Assembly (NCBI GenBank): GCA_937925635.1
Contig: CALALX010000027.1
Span: forward strand, 62,001 to 126,000
Length of the DNA: 64,000 nucleotides
Origin: an uncultured Caulobacter sp.
GTDB taxonomy: Bacteria; Pseudomonadota; Alphaproteobacteria; Caulobacterales; Caulobacteraceae
Reading direction: 5' to 3'
Shown here: positions 25,344 through 32,350 of the stretch, one piece after another
Position numbering within the stretch: the first letter of the stretch is position 1
How the letters are laid out: the number at the start of each line of letters is the position of its first letter
The notes under the pieces: generated by a model
What the model was told of the DNA's origin: nothing
The model's input: only the letters and a program-made list of their open reading frames with translations
Databases searched by the model: none
Position numbers and translations under genes: made by a program

Positions 25344-26453
25344 ATGCTGAATGTTCATCAAGTCGATCATCCGCCGCGCGAGGTCCAGGCCTTCGACAAC
25401 GAGCTGACCGACCAGCTCACCCCTGAAGATGTCGAGGTGATCCGCGAGATCTTCCGCACGCCGCTGACTGGATCCTACAACTGGGACTATCGGGACGCCA
25501 ACGCCCGCATCCGGAAGCTCTATGAGCTGGGCAAGCGCTTCAACTGGGACGCCCAGATGGACGTCGATTGGGACGTGCCCTTCTCGAAGTCGGAGTTCCC
25601 CAACGATCCTGCCCAGAACGCCTTCGCCGGCCACCCCAAGTACGAGGCCCTGACCCAGCAGCAGAAGCTCGACTTCGCCTGGCGCAGCCACGCCCAGACC
25701 CTGTCGCAGTTCCTGCACGGCGAGCAGGGTGCGATGCTGGTCGCCAGCCAGCTGGTCAGCTGCGCGCCCACTTACGACGCCAAGCTCTACGCCTCCTCGC
25801 AGACCTTCGACGAGGCCCGCCACGTCGAGGTGTTCCACAAGTACCTGAGCGAGCGCTGCAAGCTCGTTTACCCGATCAACCCGAACCTGAAGCTGCTGCT
25901 CGACAAGGTGCTCACCGACGAGCGCTGGGATCTGAAGTTCATCGGCATGCAGGTGCTGATCGAGGGCCTGGCCCTGGCCGCCTTCCAGGCGATGACCCAG
26001 AGCACGCGCGATCCGCTGCTCAGGCAGATCCTGGAGCTGGTGATGCGCGACGAAGGCCGTCACGTGGCGTTCGGCGTGAACTACCTCGAGGACTGGATCC
26101 GCGCCCTTCCAGAGCACGAGATCGAGGAACGCGCCCAGTTCGCCTACGAGGCCTGCCTCATCATGCGCGAGCGGCTGTTCAGCGTCGACGTGCCCCAGGA
26201 GTACGGGTTCACCCTGGAGGAAGCCCGCGAGATCAACCACAACGCCCAGGCGGGCGGCGCCTTCCGCGACTTCCTGTTCGCCCGGATGATTCCCAACCTC
26301 AAGCGGATCGGCCTGCTGACCGAGAGCGTGCGTCCGAAGTTCGAGGCGCTCGGCGTCCTGCGGTTCGAGGACGAAGTGCACGACGGTCTGATCGACTGGG
26401 CGACGCTCGAAAAGCCCCTCCCCGTCACGCCGCGGGCGATGGCCGCCGAATAG
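25344..26453 (+). CDS. Ferritin-like diiron-carboxylate protein (R2/AurF-like)
   Basis: A 369-residue helical protein with a complete set of diiron ligands in ferritin-like spacing: Glu127 (HGEQG), Glu157 and His160 (DEARH), Glu207 (LIEGLA), Glu237 and His240 (DEGRH). This is the arrangement of ribonucleotide reductase R2-like and AurF-like oxygenases, which use O2 at a diiron site. It lacks clear R2 tyrosyl-radical context that I can recognise, so calling it a reductase subunit would be unsafe. It is divergent from hemN, with its own FixK-type box, and ends in a strong terminator. Why an O2-reacting enzyme is switched on by low oxygen is open; oxygen scavenging or a low-O2 substitute reaction are possibilities. 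Confidence 0.75.
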   Translation: MLNVHQVDHPPREVQAFDNELTDQLTPEDVEVIREIFRTPLTGSYNWDYRDANARIRKLYELGKRFNWDAQMDVDWDVPFSKSEFPNDPAQNAFAGHPKYEALTQQQKLDFAWRSHAQTLSQFLHGEQGAMLVASQLVSCAPTYDAKLYASSQTFDEARHVEVFHKYLSERCKLVYPINPNLKLLLDKVLTDERWDLKFIGMQVLIEGLALAAFQAMTQSTRDPLLRQILELVMRDEGRHVAFGVNYLEDWIRALPEHEIEERAQFAYEACLIMRERLFSVDVPQEYGFTLEEAREINHNAQAGGAFRDFLFARMIPNLKRIGLLTESVRPKFEALGVLRFEDEVHDGLIDWATLEKPLPVTPRAMAAE

Positions 26454-26481
26454 CCGGCCCACCTCCAACACACTCCGGCCT

Positions 26482-26516
26482 GCCCCCGGTCAGCCCTGCT
26501 GCCGGGGGCTTTTTTT
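26482..26516 (+). terminator. Rho-independent terminator after the ferritin-like gene
   Basis: GCCCCCGG at 26482-26489 pairs with CCGGGGGC at 26502-26509 and is followed by seven T residues, the best intrinsic terminator seen in the window. Confidence 0.9.
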
Positions 26517-26533
26517 CGTCCGGCGCGCAACCA

Positions 26534-26547
26534 TTGATCCAGGTCAG
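26534..26547 (+). promoter_or_regulatory. FNR/FixK-type box upstream of ompW
   Basis: TTGATCCAGGTCAG matches the dyad except for the last base. It is centred 79 bases before the ompW start. The first 13 bases are identical to those of the box at 25250. Confidence 0.68.
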
Positions 26548-26619
26548 GGAATGTCGCGCCGGGGCGCGTATGAAGGAGTTGCGAGGCGGTCAAAGCCGCC
26601 AGAAAACAAGGGGATAACA

Positions 26620-27267
26620 ATGAGAACTCTGTTCGCCGCCGCCGCTGCCGTCGCGCTGCTGGCCGGCGCTTCGGCGGCTGGCGCCGAAGATTTTCAGCCC
26701 AAGGCCGCGGGTTCGTGGCTGGTGAATTTCCGCGCCACCACGGTCGCGCCTGACGAATCGGGACCGATCCTGACCGCCGCTGGCGCGCCGACCGGCCTGG
26801 CCGCCGCCGTCAGCGATGACACCATCCCGAGCCTGGGCATCTCCTACTTCCTGACCGACAAGGTCGCGGTGGAAGTGATCCTCGGCACCTCCAAGCACGA
26901 AATCGACGCCGTCGGCGGCCCGACCCCCGTGCGCGTGCACGAAACCTGGGTGCTGCCGCCGGTGGTCTCGGTCCAGTATCACCCGCTGCCGGCCGCGCGG
27001 GTCAGCCCCTACGTCGGCGCCGGCGTGAACTACATGCTGTTCTACAACGGCAGCGACAAGAACGGCTTCAAGGTCGATCTGGACAATGGCTTCGGCTACT
27101 CGCTGCAAGCCGGCGTCGATGTCGCCGTCCAGGGCCCCTGGTCGATCAACGTCGACGCCAAGAAGGTGTTCTTCGAAACCGACGCCAGCATCAACAACGG
27201 CACGCTGAAGTCGGCGGTGACGCTGGATCCGTGGGTCGTCTCGGTCGGCCTCGGGCGGAAATTCTAA
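26620..27267 (+). CDS. ompW: OmpW-family outer-membrane protein
   Basis: A 215-residue protein with a signal peptide (LFAAAAAVALLAGASAAGAE), then an eight-stranded small-barrel pattern typical of OmpW: GSWLVNFRATTVAPDE, IPSLGISYFLTDKVAVEVILG, LPPVVSVQYHPL, RVSPYVGAGVNYMLFYN, and a C-terminal aromatic strand ending in GRKF. OmpW proteins are hydrophobic-compound channels, and in several proteobacteria are induced under oxygen limitation. Start 26620 is chosen at the signal peptide; the frame opens upstream at 26551 across the promoter. A FixK-type box with one mismatch lies upstream. Its stop overlaps that of the convergent fnr gene. Confidence 0.9.
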   Translation: MRTLFAAAAAVALLAGASAAGAEDFQPKAAGSWLVNFRATTVAPDESGPILTAAGAPTGLAAAVSDDTIPSLGISYFLTDKVAVEVILGTSKHEIDAVGGPTPVRVHETWVLPPVVSVQYHPLPAARVSPYVGAGVNYMLFYNGSDKNGFKVDLDNGFGYSLQAGVDVAVQGPWSINVDAKKVFFETDASINNGTLKSAVTLDPWVVSVGLGRKF

Positions 27268-28016
27268 CCGCCTCCATCCGCCTCGGGGTCGAGCCCGGCG
27301 AGCTGCAGAAGCTCGCCGGGCTTCTCGATTCTGAGGCTATGCATCGAAAGCAGCCGGATCACGCCGCGCGTCTTCAGGCGCGTGGTGTTGCGGCTGACGG
27401 TCTCGGTCGTCAGGCCGAGATAGTCGGCCATTTCCGCGCGGGTCATCGGCAGGGAGACCATCCTGCCGTCGCCGGTGGCGCGCAGGCTTCGCTCCGACAG
27501 GCCGACCAGGAACGACGCAAGTCGCTCCATCGCGGTCTTTCGGCCCAACAGAAGCATCTGATCATGAGCCGCCTTGAGCTCATGCGCGGCGCGATCGAGC
27601 AGCGCATGCTCAAGGTCCGGCATTTCCGCCAGCAGGCGCCGATAGTCGACCTTGCGGAACCGGCAGGCGGACCCCGCGGTCAAGGCTTCGGCGGAAAAGG
27701 CGTAGCGGTCGCCGCTGGCGAGACCGAGGAAGTCGCCGGCCGAGAGAAAGCCCACGATCTGGCGCCGCCCGTCGGCGAGCAGTTTGTGCACGCGCACGTC
27801 GCCCGCCGTGATGTTGAACAGGTGAGTCGCCGGGTCCCCCTCGCGCACCAGCACGTCGCCTGGCCGGAAGGTCGCATGATCGGACGCGGCGTTCAGCTTG
27901 CGCAGGCCCTCGTCCCGCAGCACCGAGCACACGCTGAGGTGTCGGGCAGAGCAGGTCGCGCAGACATCCGCCCCGGCGGCGGAGCCGCAGTTGGTTCCGG
28001 AATCCAAGGTGATCAT
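27264..28016 (-). CDS. Fnr-type Fe-S transcriptional regulator (FnrL-like)
   Basis: A 250-residue Crp/Fnr protein with the N-terminal cysteine set Cys10, Cys19, Cys22 and Cys30 (CATCSARHLSVC), which fits ligation of an oxygen-labile [4Fe-4S] cluster as in FNR/FnrL. The effector domain follows (FRPGDVLVREGDPATHLFNITAGDVRV), and the helix-turn-helix MTRAEMADYLGLTTETVSRNTTRL carries E-SR for TTGA half-sites. It is therefore a direct oxygen sensor working beside FixK, which has no such cysteines. A perfect dyad sits only 30 bases upstream of its start, a position more suited to repression than to class II activation, so negative autoregulation is possible. Its end overlaps ompW. Confidence 0.92.
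   Translation of the reverse strand: MITLDSGTNCGSAAGADVCATCSARHLSVCSVLRDEGLRKLNAASDHATFRPGDVLVREGDPATHLFNITAGDVRVHKLLADGRRQIVGFLSAGDFLGLASGDRYAFSAEALTAGSACRFRKVDYRRLLAEMPDLEHALLDRAAHELKAAHDQMLLLGRKTAMERLASFLVGLSERSLRATGDGRMVSLPMTRAEMADYLGLTTETVSRNTTRLKTRGVIRLLSMHSLRIEKPGELLQLAGLDPEADGGG
27292..27322. terminator. Hairpin inside the 3' end of fnr, downstream of ompW
   Basis: AGCCCGGCGAGC (27292-27303) pairs perfectly with GCTCGCCGGGCT (27311-27322). It lies within the fnr coding end but directly after the ompW stop, so it may terminate ompW transcription while also coding for the last part of Fnr. Confidence 0.5.
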
Positions 28017-28039
28017 GTCTGGCGCTCCCGCGCGCTGTC

Positions 28040-28053
28040 TTGACGCAGGTCAA
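28040..28053. promoter_or_regulatory. FNR/FixK-type box between fnr and a divergent small gene
   Basis: TTGACGCAGGTCAA is a perfect dyad. It is centred 30 bases from the fnr start and 42.5 bases from the ATG at 28089. The latter fits a class II promoter whose transcript begins at the ATG. Confidence 0.75.
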
Positions 28054-28088
28054 CGCAATCGGCGGCGACGCCGAGCAAGATCAAACTC

Positions 28089-28541
28089 ATGAGCGACGCA
28101 AGGTCCACGATTTCTGTTTCGATGATGTCGGCCGCGGACGCCGACGCGGCGTTCGGGCTGGCCAGGCTGGCCTTTCCCGACCTGACGGCGTCCCGCTGGC
28201 GCCAGCTCGTACGCAGATGGACCTGCACGAGTCGCGGCGCGGGCGGAGCCTTGCTCGCCCGCGATGGGGCCGGGCGCATCGTGGGCTTCGCGCCGTACGA
28301 GATTCGCACCGACCTTTGCCCGGGCCGAACCTTGTGGGTTGAACGGGTGGTGGCGGTCTCGCTGATCGATTCGACGCCGGCCGTCCGGGCCCTGGTCAGC
28401 GCGCTGTCGGATCTGGCCCGGCGCCTCGGCTGCTGGCGCATGAAGGTCGAGACCGCCGGCGCAGACCGGATTCTGCGACAAGCCCTGTCGAGGGGCGCGG
28501 GGCCCCTCCGCTCGACGGTTCTGCAAGAAGCCACGGTCTAG
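28089..28541 (+). CDS. Small protein of unknown function, weakly GNAT-like
   Basis: A 150-residue protein. The pattern ALLARDGAGRIVGFAPYEI then LWVERVVAVSLIDSTPAVRALVSALSDLARRLGC resembles the central strands and helix of a GNAT acetyltransferase, but the acetyl-CoA pyrophosphate loop is not clear. The function therefore stays open. It is divergent from fnr with a perfect FixK-type dyad between them and converges on the small membrane-protein gene at 28538 (stops overlap by four bases). No ribosome-binding site is obvious before the ATG, consistent with a leaderless message as suggested by the box spacing. Confidence 0.6.
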   Translation: MSDARSTISVSMMSAADADAAFGLARLAFPDLTASRWRQLVRRWTCTSRGAGGALLARDGAGRIVGFAPYEIRTDLCPGRTLWVERVVAVSLIDSTPAVRALVSALSDLARRLGCWRMKVETAGADRILRQALSRGAGPLRSTVLQEATV

Positions 28542-28783
28542 TCGCGCCCGACCAGTTGATAGAGCCGCGCCGCGCCGGTCAGGCTGACGAGGGTCAGGAC
28601 CGCGGCGGGCGCGCACAGGGGACAGTGCCCCAGCAGGCCGGTCGCCTCGCCGCAGATCGGCCCATAGGCCCACCGGGGCGCTTCGGTCCACAGCACGGCC
28701 AGCCACAGCAGCAGCGCGCCAGCGCCGCTGTGCAGCGTGATCATCTCCATCGGGGCCCTGGCCGCCAGTGCACGGATGTTCAT
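28538..28783 (-). CDS. Small membrane protein of unknown function next to ccoN
   Basis: An 81-residue protein with two hydrophobic stretches (about residues 16-32 and 55-75) and cysteines in PICGEATGLLGHCPLCAPA, a C-x8-C-x2-C pattern in the loop between them. Start 28783 is favoured because GGAGAG lies just upstream; the frame continues to 28849 but would include the FixK-type dyad. Divergent from the ccoN gene and sharing its promoter region, so likely co-regulated with the cbb3 oxidase. The cysteines could bind a metal or cofactor, which is speculative. No family recognised. Confidence 0.6.
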   Translation of the reverse strand: MNIRALAARAPMEMITLHSGAGALLLWLAVLWTEAPRWAYGPICGEATGLLGHCPLCAPAAVLTLVSLTGAARLYQLVGRD

Positions 28784-28835
28784 GAGACTCTCCATTGGTG
28801 TCGTCTCACCATCGCGTCCTCGCGCGGATGCGGCC

Positions 28836-28849
28836 TTGATATGGATCAA
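28836..28849. promoter_or_regulatory. FNR/FixK-type box in the ccoN promoter
   Basis: TTGATATGGATCAA is a perfect dyad, centred 71 bases before ccoN and 60 bases before the divergent membrane-protein gene. Control of ccoNOQP by Fnr/FixK is well established in alphaproteobacteria. Confidence 0.85.
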
Positions 28850-28913
28850 GGCGACGGCTCGGTGGGGGGTCTAGGCCCGGGCCGGACAACCCTGTGGGGG
28901 CTACGAAGGGCCA

Positions 28914-30557
28914 ATGAGCCAATTATCAAAATCAGCCGGCGCGACGCCGGGCGGGCCAGCGATGCTGGTCGCCGTCGTCCTGGGCGGCTTCCTCTTTTTC
29001 CTCGGCGCGATGTTCACGGACGATCCGCTGTTCCGCTTCCAGGCGATGATATTCGTCGCGGCGGCGGTGCTGGCGGGCTTCGCGCTTACCGCGGGCGTGA
29101 GTGGCGGGCTGTTCCGCGACTCTCCGGCCCGCTACATGGACGGCGTCGTCCGCGCCGGCGTGATCGCCACCATGTTCTGGGCGGCGGTCGGCATGCTGGT
29201 GGGCGTGGTCATCGCCGCGCAGCTTTCCTGGCCGACCCTCTTCTATTTTCCGGAAGCGGGCTGGCTGAATTTCGGCCGCCTGCGGCCGCTGCACACCTCG
29301 GGCGTGATCTTCGCCTTCGGCGGCAACGCCCTGATCTGCACGTCCTTCTACGTCGTGCAGCGCACCTGCCGGGCGCGACTGTTCGGCGGCCTGCTGCCCT
29401 GGTTCGTATTCTGGGGCTATCAGCTGTTCATCGTGCTGGCGGCCACCGGCTATGTGACCGGGATCACGCAGTCGCGGGAGTACGCTGAACCGGAATGGCT
29501 GGTCGACCTCTGGCTGACCGTGGTCTGGGTCGCCTACCTGCTGGTCTTCCTGGGCACGATCTGGAAGCGCAAGGAACCCCACATCTACGTGGCCAACTGG
29601 TTCTATCTGGCCTTCATCGTGACGGTCGCGCTGCTGCACGTCGTCAACAACCTGGCCCTGCCGGTCGGACTGCTGAACCACCGCAGCTACAGCCTGTTCT
29701 CGGGGGTGCAGGACGCCCTGACCCAGTGGTGGTACGGCCACAACGCGGTCGGCTTCTTCCTGACCGCCGGCTTCCTGGGCATGATGTACTACTTCGTGCC
29801 CAAGCGGGTTGAGCGGCCGGTCTACAGCTACCGCCTGTCGATCGTGCACTTCTGGGCGCTGATCTTCATCTACATCTGGGCCGGTCCGCACCACCTGCAC
29901 TACACGGCGCTGCCGCAGTGGGCGCAGACCCTGGGCATGACCTTCTCGATCATGCTGTGGATGCCCAGCTGGGGCGGCATGATCAACGGCCTGATGACCC
30001 TGTCGGGGGCCTGGGACAAGCTGCGCACCGACCCGGTCGTGCGGATGATGGTGGTCTCGATCGCCTTCTACGGCATGTCGACCTTCGAAGGTCCGGTGAT
30101 GTCGATCCGGGCGGTCAACGCCCTCAGCCACTACACCGACTGGACCATCGGCCACGTGCACTCCGGCGCGCTCGGCTGGGTGGGCTTCATCAGCTTCGGC
30201 GCGATGTACTGCCTGGTCCCGTGGCTGTGGAACAAGGAGCGCCTGTACTCGAACCGCCTGGTCGAGTGGCACTTCTGGATCGCGACCACCGGCATCCTGC
30301 TCTACATCTGCGCGATGTGGGTCTCCGGCATCATGGAAGGCCTGATGTGGCGGGAATACACGCCCGAGGGCTTCCTCGCCTGGAGCTTCATCGAGACAGT
30401 CTCGGCCAAGCATGTCGAGAACATCATCCGCACCCTGGGCGGCCTGATGTTCCTGTCTGGTGTCTTCATCATGATCTTCAACCTGTGGCGCACGGTGAAA
30501 CTGCCGTCCGTCGACCGCAACGACGCGCTCGCCGCGCCGCTGCCGGCAGCCGCGTGA
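28914..30557 (+). CDS. ccoN: cbb3-type cytochrome c oxidase subunit I
   Basis: A 547-residue membrane protein with about 12-14 hydrophobic helices, the catalytic subunit of the high-affinity cbb3 oxidase. It binds low-spin haem b and the haem b3-CuB centre. Visible ligand regions include RPLHTSGVIFAFGGN (haem b His), QWWYGHNAVGFFLTAGFLGMMYY (CuB His and cross-link region), GPHHLHYTALPQWAQTLGM (CuB His pair) and DWTIGHVHSGALGWVGF (haem His). It is the first gene of ccoNOQP, preceded by a FixK-type box. The first 45 residues are a hydrophobic N-terminal extension before the core. Confidence 0.96.
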   Translation: MSQLSKSAGATPGGPAMLVAVVLGGFLFFLGAMFTDDPLFRFQAMIFVAAAVLAGFALTAGVSGGLFRDSPARYMDGVVRAGVIATMFWAAVGMLVGVVIAAQLSWPTLFYFPEAGWLNFGRLRPLHTSGVIFAFGGNALICTSFYVVQRTCRARLFGGLLPWFVFWGYQLFIVLAATGYVTGITQSREYAEPEWLVDLWLTVVWVAYLLVFLGTIWKRKEPHIYVANWFYLAFIVTVALLHVVNNLALPVGLLNHRSYSLFSGVQDALTQWWYGHNAVGFFLTAGFLGMMYYFVPKRVERPVYSYRLSIVHFWALIFIYIWAGPHHLHYTALPQWAQTLGMTFSIMLWMPSWGGMINGLMTLSGAWDKLRTDPVVRMMVVSIAFYGMSTFEGPVMSIRAVNALSHYTDWTIGHVHSGALGWVGFISFGAMYCLVPWLWNKERLYSNRLVEWHFWIATTGILLYICAMWVSGIMEGLMWREYTPEGFLAWSFIETVSAKHVENIIRTLGGLMFLSGVFIMIFNLWRTVKLPSVDRNDALAAPLPAAA

Positions 30558-30567
30558 GGTCGGCGAC

Positions 30568-31311
30568 ATGAGTGTCTGGAAACATCACGGAAAGCTTGAG
30601 CGTCACTCGCTCCTGCTGATCATCGGCATCGTTCTGGTCGTCTCGGTTGGCGGCCTGGTCGAGATCGCGCCCCTGTTCTGGCTGCAGAGCACGGTCGAGA
30701 AGGTGGAGGGCGTCCGTCCCTACACCCCGCTCGAACTGGCGGGCCGCGACATCTACATCCGCGAGGGCTGCTACACCTGCCACTCGCAGATGGTCCGCCC
30801 GCTGCGCGACGAGGTCGAGCGCTACGGCCACTACAGCCTCGCCGCCGAGAGCATGTACGACCACCCGTTCCAGTGGGGCTCCAAGCGCACGGGGCCGGAT
30901 CTGGCCCGCGTGGGCGGCAAGTACTCCGACGCTTGGCACCGCGACCACCTGGTCGACCCGCGCTCGGTCGTTCCCGAGTCGGTGATGCCGCCTTACGCCT
31001 TCCTGGCGAACAAGGAGCTGTCGGTCCGGGACATCCGCGAGAAGATGCAGGCCATGACCGCCCTGGGCGTTCCCTACACCCAGGCCGCGCTCGACAACGC
31101 GGTCACCGACCTGGAGGCCCAGGCCGATCCGTTCTCCACGGACGCGGTCGCCCTCCGCAAGCGCTACGGCGCCAAGGTCGTGAACCGGGATTTCGACGGC
31201 GATCCTGACCGGATCACCGAGATGGACGCCCTGATCGCCTACCTGCAGATGCTCGGCACCCTCGTCGACTTCCGCACCTATGAGGCGGCCGCGCCCGCCA
31301 ACCAGCGCTAG
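30568..31311 (+). CDS. ccoO: cbb3-type cytochrome c oxidase subunit II (mono-haem)
   Basis: A 247-residue membrane-anchored c-type cytochrome. The N-terminal helix SLLLIIGIVLVVSVGGLVEIAPLFW anchors it; the haem site is GCYTCHSQMVRPL, in the family context YIREGCYTCHSQMVRP. It passes electrons from CcoP to the catalytic subunit. Ten bases separate it from ccoN and 12 from ccoQ, as in the standard operon. Confidence 0.96.
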   Translation: MSVWKHHGKLERHSLLLIIGIVLVVSVGGLVEIAPLFWLQSTVEKVEGVRPYTPLELAGRDIYIREGCYTCHSQMVRPLRDEVERYGHYSLAAESMYDHPFQWGSKRTGPDLARVGGKYSDAWHRDHLVDPRSVVPESVMPPYAFLANKELSVRDIREKMQAMTALGVPYTQAALDNAVTDLEAQADPFSTDAVALRKRYGAKVVNRDFDGDPDRITEMDALIAYLQMLGTLVDFRTYEAAAPANQR

Positions 31312-31323
31312 GGAGGGCGACGC

Positions 31324-31479
31324 ATGACCTACGAAACCATCGCCCGCATCGCCCAGCAGGGAGGGCTGATCTACTTCGGTCTGATCTTCCTTGCCGGCTG
31401 CGCCTACGCCTTCTGGCCAGGCAACCGCGAAGCCTTCGCGCGCGCCAAGCACCTCCCTCTCGCGGACGACGACCAATGA
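31324..31479 (+). CDS. ccoQ: cbb3-type cytochrome oxidase assembly/stability subunit CcoQ
   Basis: A 51-residue protein, MTYETIARIAQQGG followed by one transmembrane helix (LIYFGLIFLAGCAYAFWP) and a polar tail with FARAKHLPLADDDQ, which is the usual CcoQ layout. A good ribosome-binding site (GGGAGGGCGACGC) precedes the ATG. Its stop overlaps the ATG of ccoP (ATGA). CcoQ helps stabilise the oxidase complex. Confidence 0.9.
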   Translation: MTYETIARIAQQGGLIYFGLIFLAGCAYAFWPGNREAFARAKHLPLADDDQ

Positions 31480-32345
31480 GCGAACATCAACGCGAAACCG
31501 ACGCCGTCAGCGGCGTCGAGACCACGGGCCACGAATGGGACGGCATTCGGGAACTCGACAATCCGCTGCCGCGGTGGTGGCTGTGGGTGTTCTGGGCCTG
31601 CGTCCTGTTCAGTATCGGCTACTGGGTGGCGATGCCGGCCTGGCCTGGCATCAGCGGCTACACCCAGGGCCTGCTCGGCAAGTCCGACCGGCAGGAAGTC
31701 GCCCAGGCCCTCGCCGATCTCAAGACCCAGCGCGGCATCAACGGCGCCAAGCTCCGGGACGCCACGCTGCAACAGATCGAGAGTGATCCGGCCCTCCAGG
31801 CCTACGCCCTCTCGGTCGGGCAATCGGCCTTCGGCGACAACTGCGCGACCTGTCACGGGCCGGGCGGCGCCGGCGCCAAGGGCTATCCCAACCTGCGGGA
31901 TGACGTCTGGCTCTGGGGCGGCAACCTGGAAGACATCGCCACGACCCTACGTCACGGCATTCGCTCCGGCGATCCGGCCGCGCGGGTCTCGCAGATGCCG
32001 GCCTTCGGGCGCGACGGCATGCTCGACGCCCGCCAGGTTTCCGACGTGACCGAGTACGTGGTCGCGCTGTCGGGCCGCCCCGCGGACCGGGCCGCCGTCG
32101 GCCGGGCGACCCAGCTCTACGCCGACCAGTGCTCAAGCTGTCATGGTCCGGCCGGCAAGGGCGACCAGGCCGTCGGCGCCCCTGACCTGACCGACGCGGA
32201 GTGGCTCTACGGCTCCGACCGCGCCGCGATCTCGGGTCAGATCCACAACGGCCGCGGCGGCGTGATGCCGGCCTGGGGGCAACGTTTCGACCCCGAGACC
32301 ATCAAGGCCATCGCCGTCTACATCCACGCTAACTCGGGCCAGTAA
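31476..32345 (+). CDS. ccoP: cbb3-type cytochrome c oxidase subunit III (di-haem)
   Basis: A 289-residue di-haem cytochrome c. The N-terminal portion contains HEWDGIRELDNPLPRWWLWVFWACVLFSIGYWV, the canonical CcoP start with its membrane helix, followed by two haem-binding sites, NCATCHGPGGAG and QCSSCHGPAGKGD, each with later methionine ligands (QMPAFG and VMPAWG). It receives electrons from soluble or membrane cytochromes and hands them to CcoO. ATG overlaps the ccoQ stop. The ccoG gene starts six bases after its stop. Confidence 0.96.
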   Translation: MSEHQRETDAVSGVETTGHEWDGIRELDNPLPRWWLWVFWACVLFSIGYWVAMPAWPGISGYTQGLLGKSDRQEVAQALADLKTQRGINGAKLRDATLQQIESDPALQAYALSVGQSAFGDNCATCHGPGGAGAKGYPNLRDDVWLWGGNLEDIATTLRHGIRSGDPAARVSQMPAFGRDGMLDARQVSDVTEYVVALSGRPADRAAVGRATQLYADQCSSCHGPAGKGDQAVGAPDLTDAEWLYGSDRAAISGQIHNGRGGVMPAWGQRFDPETIKAIAVYIHANSGQ

Positions 32346-32350
32346 CTGTC

